From Nematopogon swammerdamellus (taxonomy: Eukaryota; Arthropoda; Insecta; Lepidoptera; Adelidae), in contig OX336339.1 in the NCBI GenBank assembly GCA_946902875.1, positions 22,723,349 through 22,787,348 on the forward strand: DNA of 64,000 bases, written 5' to 3'. Below the pieces are notes generated by a model. The model was not told the DNA's origin. It saw only the letters and a list, made by a program, of their open reading frames with translations, and made no database searches. Each line of letters opens with the position of its first letter. Position 1 is the stretch's first letter. The position numbers were made by a program, and so were the translations under genes. Shown here in pieces: positions 41,738 to 52,676 of the stretch.

Positions 41738-42638
41738 AGTGCACAAGAACGATAAGTAAATAAATAAATAATAATATGAAATTGAGAATTGAAAATTAAA
41801 TAACAATAATGTTACCCGGTATTTGGTATTTGGTCAAATATTATTTTATATTTATTTGTTCGTATTGTTACAGTTGTAATGAAATAATACATGTATGTAC
41901 CAACAATGCTAGCTGTGTTACATACTGAGACAACAATGCTAGCTGTGTTACATACTGAGACAACAATGCTAGCTGTGTTACATACTGAGACAACAATAGC
42001 GTCGAGCACAAAGGTGAACCGATGGTCCTGTAATCTGTTTTCAGTATAACCATTCTTGCGTTCACATTTTCGAACAACGCTAAACCGTAGAGTGCAACGT
42101 CCAAACCCATCGCTGTTATAGCATTTGTCCAGCGTGAACGAATTGAATGAAGGTTTATCTCGCATGCGACCTGCGTTGCAATTAATTTAATTTGACAATG
42201 CTCTTTCGCCAGAGAAACCCATTACATTATCAGTGCGTTCAGCTAACGCGGCGCGGCGGCCTCGTGCGTATATCCGGCCTCAGATAAGCTTACTGAATGG
42301 TACGAAATAGCTTTAGTCTCGCATGCAATAATGCACCGGCTAATTAAATGGGTCTGACGCTACGAAACAAAGGGAACCCGCCCAGTCTCTACGGACGGCC
42401 CACCGCACTACTAGCTGTGGGAAACCCCACTCGATGTCATTACCTAATGGACGCAGTGAATTTTCATTATATTCAATCTATCAATGACAATTTTGTGTGC
42501 ACAAGCTTACCGCATAGACGATACTGGTTAACTGCTGGCAATCATAATAAAATTATTTTTATTATAATGCTAATGGATGAAGATGTATTTTTAGCCGGAA
42601 ACCAAATTTTGTTGAGAAATTTTTAAATTCCAAATTCG
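41738..42638. other. No gene; tandem repeat and dispersed direct repeat
   Basis: Holds the 30-bp triplication at 41901-41990 and one copy (41825-41880) of a sequence repeated at 43070-43121. Otherwise no recognised element. Confidence 0.4.
41901..41990 (+). repeat. Exact 3 x 30-bp tandem repeat
   Basis: Unit CAACAATGCTAGCTGTGTTA CATACTGAGA repeated three times without a mismatch, followed by CAACAAT of a fourth. Confidence 0.97.
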
Positions 42639-42722
42639 GCACCAAGTTCACCCGGTGTTATGGGCTAACATCGCGGATGTTGTAGGTTATGTAGCGAACC
42701 GTGTCATTTACCATAAAAAAAA
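42639..42722 (+). mobile_element. SINE-S 3'-end fragment
   Basis: GCACCAAGTTCACCCGGTGT TATGGGCTAACATCGCGGAT ... GTGTCATTTACCATAAAAAA AA. Tail and poly-A only. Confidence 0.78.
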
Positions 42723-43842
42723 TCGTTAGCACACGTTATACAATAAGTATTTCATTATGGAATTAGTGAGAATGTTAGAATTCAATAAATTTTCTTTCTT
42801 TATAATTATGTAAGCAACTTATCAATTTATCAGAATTAGTAGACGCACAATAAAAATATGTAGAGATGGGAAAGCGAATCAGCTGGACATGACAAGATCT
42901 ATTGCTCAGTTAATTAGATAATTTCAGCTCATAATATTACAGTTACAATATGCTCCTTCGTTACTCCTAAGTAAGAACAAGCAGGAAAAAAATAGCTCGA
43001 AACAAATATAGTAATCACTATCCACGTTGATGCAGTTACTGTGCCGGTAAGTCGGCGCCCACTCTCCCCGGTATTTGGTCAAATATTATACTTTTTGTTC
43101 GTATTGTTACAGTTGTAATACAATTTACGGCTCCTAAAATTGAAGAAATTCCTGCTAATGAAGAGAAAAAATTGTTAGATTTACACAGGCTCCAGCGTGT
43201 GGATGATAGGGGCGGATAAACGGTTCATCCTGATCCTTGTTGCAACTACGCGGTTTTCTTACGAAGATTGCGGCCGCGGCGGGGCGGGGCGGAGCGGGGC
43301 GGGGCGGGGCCGACGGAGCAACAGAGCACGCGTTCAGGTAACACGATTACAGAGTCCGCTCCTCTTCAGCGGGATATGAAACCGCGCTAATAAGCAACTC
43401 CGGCGCTGTAATTTCTCAATATTTCTTCATTATTTCGCTAGATGCGAGAGCGCCAAGTTCGTAGGTAAATGAAAGTACTCCACTCGCTTGTCTGGCGTCT
43501 TCGGACGCAACGCTTCCCTCCCCACTTACACAGAGCAACCCACTTTACATCCTCATTATAATCCACAAGTAAAGCATTTAAATGGATGTTGGGAGAATGT
43601 AAGGCTCCGTTTTTTTACGAGTGGCCTGTTGTTTGTGTACCGCTAACAGCGTTGCTTTAATGTCCTGGAGTATTTTCAAAATTTAATTTGGATTATGTTC
43701 TCGCTCTAGAGATTTAAAGATAGGTCATTAGGTTAGTTACTAGTCTATCTGCTTTGAGTATAGCAGGTAGATGTGTTTAATTGGAGCCGTGAATTGATAT
43801 TACATAAATTATAAATTAGAATTATAATAATTGAAATATTAT
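42723..43842. other. No gene; strongest GGGGC array (43271-43311)
   Basis: 43271-43311 is GCGGCGGGGCGGGGCGGAGC followed by GGGGCGGGGCGGGGCC. 43070-43121 repeats 41825-41880 (GGTATTTGGTCAAATATTAT; TTGTTCGTATTGTTACAGTT). No coding signal. Confidence 0.4.
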
Positions 43843-44246
43843 GCGGCGGGTGGCTGAGTGGTTTGAGCATCGGCTTCTCATGCGGGAGGTCCGAGGTTCG
43901 AATCCGGTCGCCGTGTACCAATGAGTTTTTTCTGACGAAAAAATTTACGTGCATACCTACACCTGCTGCTTCACCGTTCGGAACCGGTGTAAAACTGTAG
44001 GTCCCTTCCCTTGCCCCTTACTAGGTGGTAGGCTCAAATTGTAGCCGACTGGGTTTGTACCACCGTACTGGATGTAAGATGGCCGCATAGCAGCCTCGGT
44101 TGTGTTCTCCTCTAGTCCAGTATAGCCAGCAATCAAGGGAAGTCTCCGGTATGGCACCTACCTTCTCGGAGGTGATATTGGCTAGTCAGAGCATGTGCTT
44201 TGGCCCCTCTGACTCAGCCACCCATACCGGATTACATAAAAAAAAA
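43843..44246 (+). mobile_element. SINE-A copy 2 (best full-length copy)
   Basis: The tRNA-like head GGGTGGCTGAGTGGTTTGAG ... GAGGTTCGAATCCGGTCG carries A and B boxes. Spacer TCTGACGAAAAAATTTACGT. The central domain at 43990-44077 is shared with SINE-S. Body ATGGCCGCATAGCAGCCTCG. The LINE-B-related tail at 44152-44246 ends CAGCCACCCATACCGGATTA CAT plus nine A. AT-rich flanks prevent a sure target duplication. Confidence 0.9.
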
Positions 44247-45652
44247 TTATAAGTCTAAATATCTACAATAATTCGCGAAACGAATACATTTCTTCGGGTC
44301 ACCGTTAATTCGTAATTAGGTAAGAATTTACCAATAGAACTACGTGACACCCAATATAAATTTCCTAAATCGAATTATCTGCTGAATTCAAAAGACTACA
44401 ACGTATTAGTGAATAGCCTGAGCATCGAATTAGACCGCGCGTTACAGCAGAGAATTGTGTGGGTCGCGCGGTCTGCTGAGCGCGGCGGGGCGGGGCGGGG
44501 CGGGGCGCGGCGACAGGCGACGACGTGGATATGCAAGTAGCAAGGATCCTGTATCGACTTCTTTCATGGAAATTCCTCGCTAGATTCCGGGCACGAAAAG
44601 CATGTCGCGCTGTAACTTAATTAAATTCTATTGAAAGGTTCCAAGATAAATAACTTTTGCTCCAACGAGAGTATTGTTTGTGCAGCGCGGTTCATTTACT
44701 TGTAGGTTGCGGCGGGGCGGGGCGGGGCGCGGGCGGGGCGGCGGGGAAGCGAAGCTTCGTGTGCGGGAATATACACACTCTCTAATAAGGCACGAACTTT
44801 GCGCTTGTTTAGCAAACTTTGACTTTATTTAGTCGAGAGTTCGCCGGAGCACCTTCTTTGCACGTAATATACCTACGCCGAATTCGCTCGCGCGGCGGAC
44901 GCGGGTGTCGCGATAATGAGCTCCTAATTACTGTCGCCGAAAGTTTATTTAACTTTTTTGCAGCTTAAAAGCTGTTACGAAGTATACTCACCACCGACAG
45001 TATTAATATACTCGTATGTCGGGCAGTTATTCGCAATTTGGCGGGCGCCAGTCGCAACACATTGTCGTGAAAACGACCCTCCTAACTACATATTTACAAG
45101 GACAATAAAACGTACGTGGCCGCGCGGATCTTCGGCTGCACCTTTACTGCGAAAAGAAACGCCTTACAAATACATAATCCCGCGAGCTCAACTCGGCGCG
45201 CGGTCCGCGAGCGGCGCGTACTACATTCGTCGCGGACTTCTCGTTTCCCCAAATTCGCTTCGAATACTCAGGAGGCTTCGCTAAAGTTGGGATTTACTTC
45301 GGCGTATTCCGTCCCCTTTTGCTTGTTAGAGTTAAATCATTGTTCCCGGTCAGCCGGGACGTGCGGAGCGGGGGCGGGGCGGGGGACGGCCGCCTCTCCG
45401 CGCCGATAGGACAAGCTCAATTTCGCGCAACTTTTTATTATCCTCGTACAATATCTTAGTGTCCTGCTTTGGAGAGATTCCGATCTACACGTACCTATAG
45501 AGTTTTGTTTGAAATGTCAAAGGGATGCGGATTTAAAGAAAATATTTAGTGCTCGACTCTTCGCATCCAGCAACTCTACATTATATATTTGTACACAATG
45601 AGCGTATAAACATATCTTCATTCACTTTATATAGTACATAATATGACATTAA
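44247..45652. other. No gene; three GC-box arrays
   Basis: Arrays at 44481-44510, 44709-44746 and 45365-45390 (GGGGCGGGGCGGGGC type), with CTAATTACTG, ATAATGAGCTCCTAATTAC and similar homeodomain-type text at about 44915-44935. Short open frames at 44.96-45.4 kb are compositional. Confidence 0.4.
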
Positions 45653-45978
45653 CATACATACATATCACACACGCTGAATCCCGACAATCGGGGTAAGAAG
45701 AGTAATCGGTGTTGTGCTGCAAGAACTCTGGTAAATTACAGCACAACACCGACCACCACGTTTCGCAAAGTGTTCGAACAAGATTAAATCGATCAAGCAG
45801 CAAGTAAGGCAAGTAGACCCACCTGCTGCATGACTCGGTGGAAGTACCGTGCCAAGGTGAGAGGTGGCGAGCCTGTCGCCCTTTAGCATGGCATCTTGTC
45901 CTTATCCCTTAGTCGCCTTTTACGACATGCACGGGGAGAGATGCAGTGGGGCTATTCTTTTTAAGTACCGAACCCACA
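45653..45978 (-). repeat. Rep-D copy (best preserved)
   Basis: Near-complete reversed copy. A 13-bp perfect stem CGGTGTTGTGCTG (45707-45719)/CAGCACAACACCG (45739-45751) with a 19-nt loop, then, nearer the tail, CCGACAATCGGGG. Head text GTCGCCTTTTACGACATGCA and CTTTTTAAGTACCGAACCC at the right. Confidence 0.85.
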
Positions 45979-46069
45979 CGCGGTACATAATATGACATTA
46001 ACTTCAACATAATAAACTTCATATGTATATTGATGCGGTTGGAACCTTGAATCAATATAAATCAATCAA

Positions 46070-46452
46070 TCAATACTAATAATAAATCTGTAAGGGATGG
46101 TCATGGAGTAAGTTACTTTGTTTTATGATATATTGCGTTTGTAGACTTTATTTAAGATACTAAAACTAAATTAACGATTTTTGGAAATCTTTTCTGTATG
46201 TATGTATGTTTGTATGTTCCTCCATAACTCTTAAACCGATCATCCGAATTCGATGGAACTTAGTACAAGCACATTTTACTCTACGGGACACAGGATAGGT
46301 TAAATAAAATTCAGTTCCGTTTACGCTAAGATGTGGCTCTCATAAAAACCGAATTATTCCGCGCGCCGAAGTAAAGTTACGGTAGCTGGCTTACTCACTT
46401 TCTTCTTTTCAAATACGAATTTCACGCGAGCGAAGCCGCGGGCAAAAACTAG
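46070..46452 (+). mobile_element. Helitron-like non-autonomous element, complete
   Basis: 383 bp beginning TCAATACTAATAATAAATCT after A46069 and ending GCGAAGCCGCGGGCAAAAACTAG before T46453. TC...CTAG ends between A and T, no target duplication and a GC-rich segment just before the 3' end are the Helitron pattern. Interior AACTCTTAAACCGATCATCC and GGACACAGGATAGGTTAAAT. Shared with pieces at 14.3, 35.7 and 57.5 kb. An RTE- or SINE-like origin is not excluded. Confidence 0.6.
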
Positions 46453-48027
46453 TTTTTAAATATATTTATTTTAAATTTTCAAACAAAAATTATAATTTGA
46501 AATATTAGAATTAAATTAGACTTCAGTGCGCAATATTTGAGTTATTTACGGTTATTTACTGTTACTTTACCGATGATGAGCCGGTCAAGTGTGAGACGAG
46601 TACATCGAACCATACGCTGCTGAGTCTGAGTCGTGCCCGTCCCCCTCGCCCGCGCACCGCACTACCGCCACCGCCGCCGCATCGTTTCACGCCTCACCAG
46701 TCTTTCAGTCTTATACCGGCACTTGTTCGTGTCTCACGTAATTTCCGCAATATAGTTTTCTTCCAACATTTCATGTGTAGCCTCTTATTTCCTATCGAAC
46801 ATTAATACTCGTATATCTGATACCGCCTAAAGAACAGTTTGCCATAGACTCCAAACCGTTTCATAGTGGCACACCTATTTTGAAGGTGAAGCTCGGGGCA
46901 CAAGTTCATACAGGAAAATATAATTTTGGAACCGAACCGCATTAAGCACTTATAAATAGTTTATGACGATTGTAATAATCTGTGTCAATAATAAAATAAC
47001 AATCTAAACTGAAATGTCCTTTCCGTAGCTATTGGTCTATGACGTGCACTATGCAATATGTAATTCTACCCACACGAACCGCTCTCATAGAAGGTTGACT
47101 AAAACCAGCCTCACTGTTCAGTTAACCTCAAATTGACGCCGTGGCTGACGTGGAGCGTGTAGTAGGTAGAGTGTGCGGCGGGCGGGGTGGGGGCGGAACA
47201 GGGCGGTTGCAGGAGAACGCAAGGGCGCTTCGTGTCAGTATAGCTCGATTCCAAGTTCGACATGACGACGTATACATTGCATGGGAACAATGATCCGTCT
47301 ACGATCACGCACATAATACTCACAGGAACGTGTGACAGGGTGTACGAGGTGTTATAATTTGTAGATAAAAGTAATAATTTAATATTGCGCAATCATCATC
47401 AACACCGTCATCATCGACCTGGTTGCTATTTACTGTTTGACATAGGTCTCCCTCGGTATGCCGAAACAACCGATGGACGCAAAATAAACTAGAGCGAGAT
47501 TGTTCTATTCGCAGACACGCATACAAGTGCTGTGCTGTTCGTAGTACAAATGTAATTTTCTTAGTGTTCTTTCGGTGTGACGTTTGGTTCGTGTGCGGTG
47601 CGACGCTTGCGTTTTGCTTGGAATGGATCGACTGTGGAGGCAGCCGGCGGCTAATGGGTGCGATGGACCGCTGCTGATTGGAGCTAATTAGCGTCTCCCA
47701 GCCGTTTGTCGGCCCTAGCTAATACAATAACACTATTGCCGGACGTCTCGCTTGCCCGTTCCTACATCGACTACGTACTGTACTTTCGGCTTACTTCACT
47801 CATGAAGTTATAAGAAGACATTTCCTTCCTATATGGTTAGTTCTTTATGGCAGAAAAACATATTTTGTTCGGTCACCCTATTTATGGCTACAAGTACAGT
47901 AACATTGTTCGTATTGACAGCGTTTGCTCAGTCACGCTTCTTACCTAAAATGACAATTTGCAATAATAAATGCTAAAATGTAATATGGAAGGGAATGAAA
48001 GGAATTCCCTTCCATAATACATACGGG
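46453..48027. other. No gene; GC-box at about 47170-47205
   Basis: Unique sequence with GCGGGCGGGGTGGGGGCGGA at 47178. CATCATCAACACCGTCATCATCG at 47393-47416 is a weak (ATC)n run. GGAAGGGAATGAAAGGAATT CCCTTCC near 47988-48014 is a short palindrome. Confidence 0.35.
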
Positions 48028-48140
48028 GTGACGAAATGGAGGGAAGCACTGGCATGGCACCAAGTTCACCCGGTGTTATGGGCTGACATCACGGATGTTG
48101 TAGGTGATGTAGCCAACCGTGCCAGTTTCCATAAAAAAAA
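48028..48140 (+). mobile_element. SINE-S 3'-end fragment
   Basis: GGTGACGAAATGGAGGGAAG, ACCAAGTTCACCCGGTGTTA TGGGCTGACATCACGG, GTGCCAGTTTCCATAAAAAA AA. Less diverged than the 42.6-kb fragment. Confidence 0.8.
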
Positions 48141-49037
48141 TATTTAAATAAGTACTAAATAAATTACCTTCGTAATATTTGTAAGAATTTGGTAATCTTG
48201 AAAATAAATCCATTCAATTTAATCATAAAAGTATATTTGGGTTTCTTTTCGATGCATTCATGGGGTGGGAAGCAAATATAATTATAAATATTGCGGATAT
48301 TTTAAAATTTAATATACCTTTTATATATTTTACAAAAACACTCTTCTAGCACATAATTCGACTTTACATAGTCGTCGTCAGTAATATAACAGACCTATAA
48401 ATAAAATATTGAATATAATTATTTTAGAATATTGAAAATATTTATCAAATTGGGATTTATACGATATAATTTAGTAAAATAAAGAATAACGTCAGAGGAA
48501 AAATACATAATCGCTTTTGCCGTATGAGATTTTTCTTAGCATCGGTTCTTAGGTAATCACGGTTTCAAGATATATTTTTGAACTCTGATTTTGACACAAT
48601 TTTAATAGTAATTTTTCATTGACAAATATCGCCAAACGGGAATTTCCCGTTAGGGAGACGTCGTCGTAGTCGCGTCGGGCTGTGCGGGCGGAGATCACAA
48701 AGTCTTGTTCTTGCGACACGATGAACGTTATTAACAGTTTATTTACTTTCTTTGAGCGCTACTCCAATATTTAGCTCCACCTGTACAGCTTTCACGTAAA
48801 AGGATCCAGTTGTTGCTGCTCTTGGCATTAAATGAGAATTTTTTTGAAGCCAAATAATATGACTTTGATGTTGTGCCATTGTTTGGAAGTTTGTTGTGTG
48901 CAAATCCCTAGTTAAATAATTGAATAATTATTGTATACTATTGAAAATGAAAATACAAAATGTGAGTTCTCACGAGGATTGATGTGGAATATAAGTTCGA
49001 GCCCAAAACACACGCACGCACGCACGCACTCACGCAC

Positions 49038-49112
<75 letters not shown>

Positions 49113-49924
49113 GTTACACCTTCATGACTTCTACTCGATGACAACTAAGATTTGTATGTATGTGTGCGCACATCTGTTAATATTCGCAGTGCAAGGTTTG
49201 GTTTAACTTAACTCGAACTTATAAAGTCCAATATAACATTCATTCAGCTGGCGGTCTTGTAAATGTTCAGCGCGGACGTTCCGTCTTCTAATTAGCGCTC
49301 AGTCCGGAGGCTCTGTCGCATTCCGGTCGGCGAGGGCGGGGCGGGGGCGGGGCAGGGGCGGGGCTGCCACGGCCAGGCGAGTAGCCCGCGGCCGCGCCAT
49401 ATCGGCCGCGACTCTCCTTTGCCCCAATCCGACAAAGATCCGGCAGATGCATAAAAGCCTTTTTTCCCTCTTTTGAGTTCTCCTTTTGCCTTTTTGCTTC
49501 TGCTAATACGAGGCCGGCTCTGCTCCTCGAAACAGCTCTCACCTCCAGTACCCGCGGCGGGTTGACAACTTCTCCCGCTCTACATAAATGCTCTTTCAAT
49601 ACTCGTAATATAACGAATTTCAATAAAACTCTACCTCCATAATGTAAATTAAATTTTAACCTTGTCAAATTCAAAATAATATGTTAAACAGTAGGTAACA
49701 CTCAATGTTAATTAATCAGTGTAAATATGCAGTAAACGACCAACCAACCAAAATACTAAAAGTTCGATTCGATCGTATAATCGAAAGTTCGATCGTATAA
49801 TATTAATTGATTTGTTAGTTGGTAGTTTTTATACTATATAATATATATTAAACGTTTTCGTGTACATAAGTATTTCACAAATATTTTGACTTATTATCGT
49901 GTGTGCTTGAAAATAATATGCCTT
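48141..49924. other. No gene; microsatellite and one GC-box array
   Basis: AT-rich to 48.9 kb. (ACGC)n/(CA)n at 49008-49108. GC-box array at 49333-49366 (GGGCGGGGCGGGGGCGGGGC), followed by CCATATCGGCCGCG. A 128-codon minus frame over this island lacks a domain and is not called. Confidence 0.4.
49008..49108. repeat. (ACGC)n then (CA)n microsatellite
   Basis: About seven imperfect CACG units are followed by roughly 35 CA dinucleotides from 49039 to 49108. Confidence 0.97.
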
Positions 49925-50190
49925 GAATCTCTTCCCGTACATGGCGTAAAAGGCAACTAAAGGATAACGACAAGATGCTAAAGGGCAATAGGGTAGCCAC
50001 TTCTCAACTTGGCACGGTCCTTCCGTCAGTTATGCAGTAGGTGGGTAACAGTCATCGTGCCTTACTTTCTGCTTGATAGTTGTCTTGTCCTAATATTTTT
50101 CTAGACGTGGTGGTTGGTGTTGTATTTTACCCGATTTCTTGGAGAATAATATCGATTACTTAACTTACCTCGATTGCCGGGATGCAGCGT
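49925..50190 (+). repeat. Rep-D copy (5'-truncated)
   Basis: ATCTCTTCCCGTACATGGCG, CTTGGCACGGTCCTTCCGTC, CTTACTTTCTGCTTGATAGT, GACGTGGTGGTTGGTGTTG, CCTCGATTGCCGGGATGCAG. The hairpin arms are eroded. Confidence 0.72.
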
Positions 50191-50230
50191 AATGGTATTT
50201 ATTTGTTTATTTATTTATTTATTTACAGAC

Positions 50231-50612
50231 GTTCTATCTCACGAAGTCATAGAGAAATCAATGCACGAAGTCCGTTCGGCTCTGGTTGTAGTAGTGACGT
50301 GTACTGATGAGCGCGCTTGTGTGTGTTGTGTGCGTGGACCGCGTCGCGATCGTGACTTGAGTGTTCTCGAGGTTACGCACACTAAAATGTGTGCATGTGC
50401 ACGCCTGACAACATTCATAGCCAAACGGACTTCGTGAGACAGAATATCTGTAGGTATGTAATAATATTATGTTCAACTTTTATTATTTACTTATTTTATG
50501 AATTTTCACTTAAACGCACACAACAACGGACTTCGTGATATAGAATATCTGTATGTAATTAATATGTCCAACTTTTATTATTTACTTATTTGACAAATTT
50601 TCACTTGAAAGT
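50231..50612. repeat. Repeat cluster around AACGGACTTCGTG
   Basis: CACGAAGTCCGTT at 50264-50276 is inverted relative to AACGGACTTCGTG at 50424-50436, which recurs directly at 50525-50537. After it, AGAATATCTGTA and CAACTTTTATTATTTACTTA recur, giving a ~101-bp direct repeat (50424-50524, 50525-50612). No family identified. Confidence 0.75.
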
Positions 50613-51589
50613 GCACACCAAATTATTTCAACTTGTTAGCAATAACAAATTTAAATTAATTTTAATTACGTCTACCCATATTGCAATGTATTTACGTTCA
50701 GTGCGCCAGTCAAAGATCACGCTTCAGAGTCAGAACAAAGAGCAGGTAAATTGCGCTGGCGGGCCTCGCGCTTTCACGAGCCGAAGGAGTAAATCAATCA
50801 ATTATGAATTTATTTGTTCGACCAATGACGTTGCGCTAATTGGTCACCCCAATTACTTAATGATGTCTGTGGCTGGGCGGGGCGCGGTGGGGCGGCACGG
50901 TATACGGGGGGAGGGGTTCTGGTTAAATAATTGTTCAATAATAACATGTGTTGTTTAACGAAATATTTTTGCTCGCGTATCATTTGGTAACGCGACCGCC
51001 GACGCGGCGGCGGCGGCGCGGGGCCCGCTCATATAATTAGCAAATACAAGTAGCCTCATTAGTGGCTGAATTTTCGAACAAATAACATGTTCACATACTA
51101 AATACCGAGGACGACAGATCTATTATTGCAATTCAGCAGAGTGTTATACCTCATAGTAAATGTGTTCCTATATATTTCTTAAGCCGGAAACATACCAGGA
51201 ACTGATATTTCTTTTTGTCAAAACAGCGAGGAGCTCAGGTACCTAGTACCTATGTAGATAAGCCTAGCCCAGGTGTACCGCCCGGTACCTATCTGGATAA
51301 ATAAATAAAACATCTCATTATCTAAATACAAAGTTTCATCCAAGTCGTTAGAACCGTTTCCGAGAAATCAATTATATTTATATATATTATACAAGTTAAG
51401 CTCACTTAAAGTAATAGAGCTAATCACGTGGATGGCATTTTTATGATGACACACAAAAATTTTAACTAGATTTATTTTTAATTTTTTTTTTAATAACTAA
51501 GACTAATTACCGCGCTGATGGAAAAATATCGCGCTTAAAATAAAAACTGTATGTCCCTTCGATTTACCTTACTAGGTGATAGGGTTTAA
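50613..51589. other. No gene; scrap of the SINE central domain at 51543-51590
   Basis: AAACTGTATGTCCCTTCGAT TTACCTTACTAGGTGATAGG at 51544-51586 is an isolated piece of the SINE-A/SINE-S central domain, next to a GTCY-MITE. A GC-box lies at 50877-50895 and GCGGCGGCGGCGGCGCGGGG at about 51004-51024. Confidence 0.5.
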
Positions 51590-51843
51590 CCAGCCAAGTG
51601 CGAGTCGGACTCGCGCACCGAGGTTTTCGCACCACAAAAAAAACTTTAAAAACACGTTTCTTGTATGGGGACACCCTTAATTTTATATTATTATTTTTTC
51701 TATTTTTTATTATTTGTAATAAACGACACATATTCTGTGACGGTTCCAAAGATACGGCCATCGGACGGACAGACAGGCATACAGACAGACAGACGCGACG
51801 GCGTAGGCTTAGTAATAGGCTTCCGTACGGGGTGCGGAAACAA
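51590..51843 (+). mobile_element. GTCY-MITE
   Basis: CCAGCCAAGTGCGAGTCGGA CTCGCGCACCG, AACACGTTTCTTGTATGGGG, ACATATTCTGTGACGGTTCC, GACAGACAGACGCGACGGCG TAGGCTTAGTAATAGG, GGGTGCGGAAAC. Same subfamily as 13.1 kb. Confidence 0.85.
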
Positions 51844-52676
51844 GGATTTAGTGTTGAATGTTTCAGATAATTTGTGGTTTCGTAGCCCAACTTGTTTACT
51901 TTTTAGATACACGTTTTCCCCGTAGAACATTCAAAACCGCCAGTTCTCTATGCGAGTTCATTGCTCCTACCAACATGGAATTTAAATCAACTTCGTTGAC
52001 ACCACGCGCCGCCACGCCCCGCCGCCGGTAACGGCCGGCGCTTGTCAGCCAACTGACCATCGGGCTTTAGTATCACTGTCAACATGCACCCTGCACAACA
52101 CCAGTTTTATTTCAAATGCAAATGCCGTGAGTTTTTCAGCGTTGCGCTCAATTTGTCCGATTCACTGGGGCCTCTCCCGCCACGCCCCGCCCCGCCACGC
52201 CCCGCTCCGCCCCGTCCGTCCGGTCGCGCCGTTCGTGCCGGAGCATTAATTGATTTGAGTTTTGTACTTTTTTTCTTCTATTTAAGGTTAGTTGATTTAA
52301 CCAATAATATAGGCAAACCATTTTGCAGTTGAATGCTGAATTGTTAATAATAATTAGCACCAGGGCGACCGAGCTTCTCTCGGCGTTTATACCTATCTAG
52401 ATAAATTTGAAAAAAAAAAACAAATATTATCTAAATACAAAATTTCATCCAAATCGTTAGAGCCGTTTATGAGAAACCAATTATATATGTATATACCAGT
52501 TTAGCTCACTTAAAGTAGTGAATAATTTGTATGTAATTAAGTATATTAAATTTGTTAAATCAGTTTGTTTCGGGAACAAAGAAAAACAAAAGAACTTTAA
52601 TTTTGAGTTTAAATTTGACAGGCTTGAGAACTGACTGCAATCAACTTAACAAGTGCGTATATAAATTATACATTAA
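51844..52676. other. No gene; CCCCGCC array at 52177-52215
   Basis: Reverse-oriented GC-box array in otherwise ordinary sequence. ATACCTATCTAGATAAAT...ATCTAAATACAAAATTTCATCCAAATCGTTAGAGCCGTTTATGAG near 52390-52475 recurs with changes at 51283-51365, an unclassified dispersed repeat. Confidence 0.4.

Noticed and set aside
41901..41990. CRISPR-like array
   Set aside because: Exact contiguous tandem repeat without spacers, in a eukaryotic repeat context.
49008..49206. Coding frames over the (CA)n run
   Set aside because: They encode Thr-His or Cys-Val repeats created by the microsatellite.
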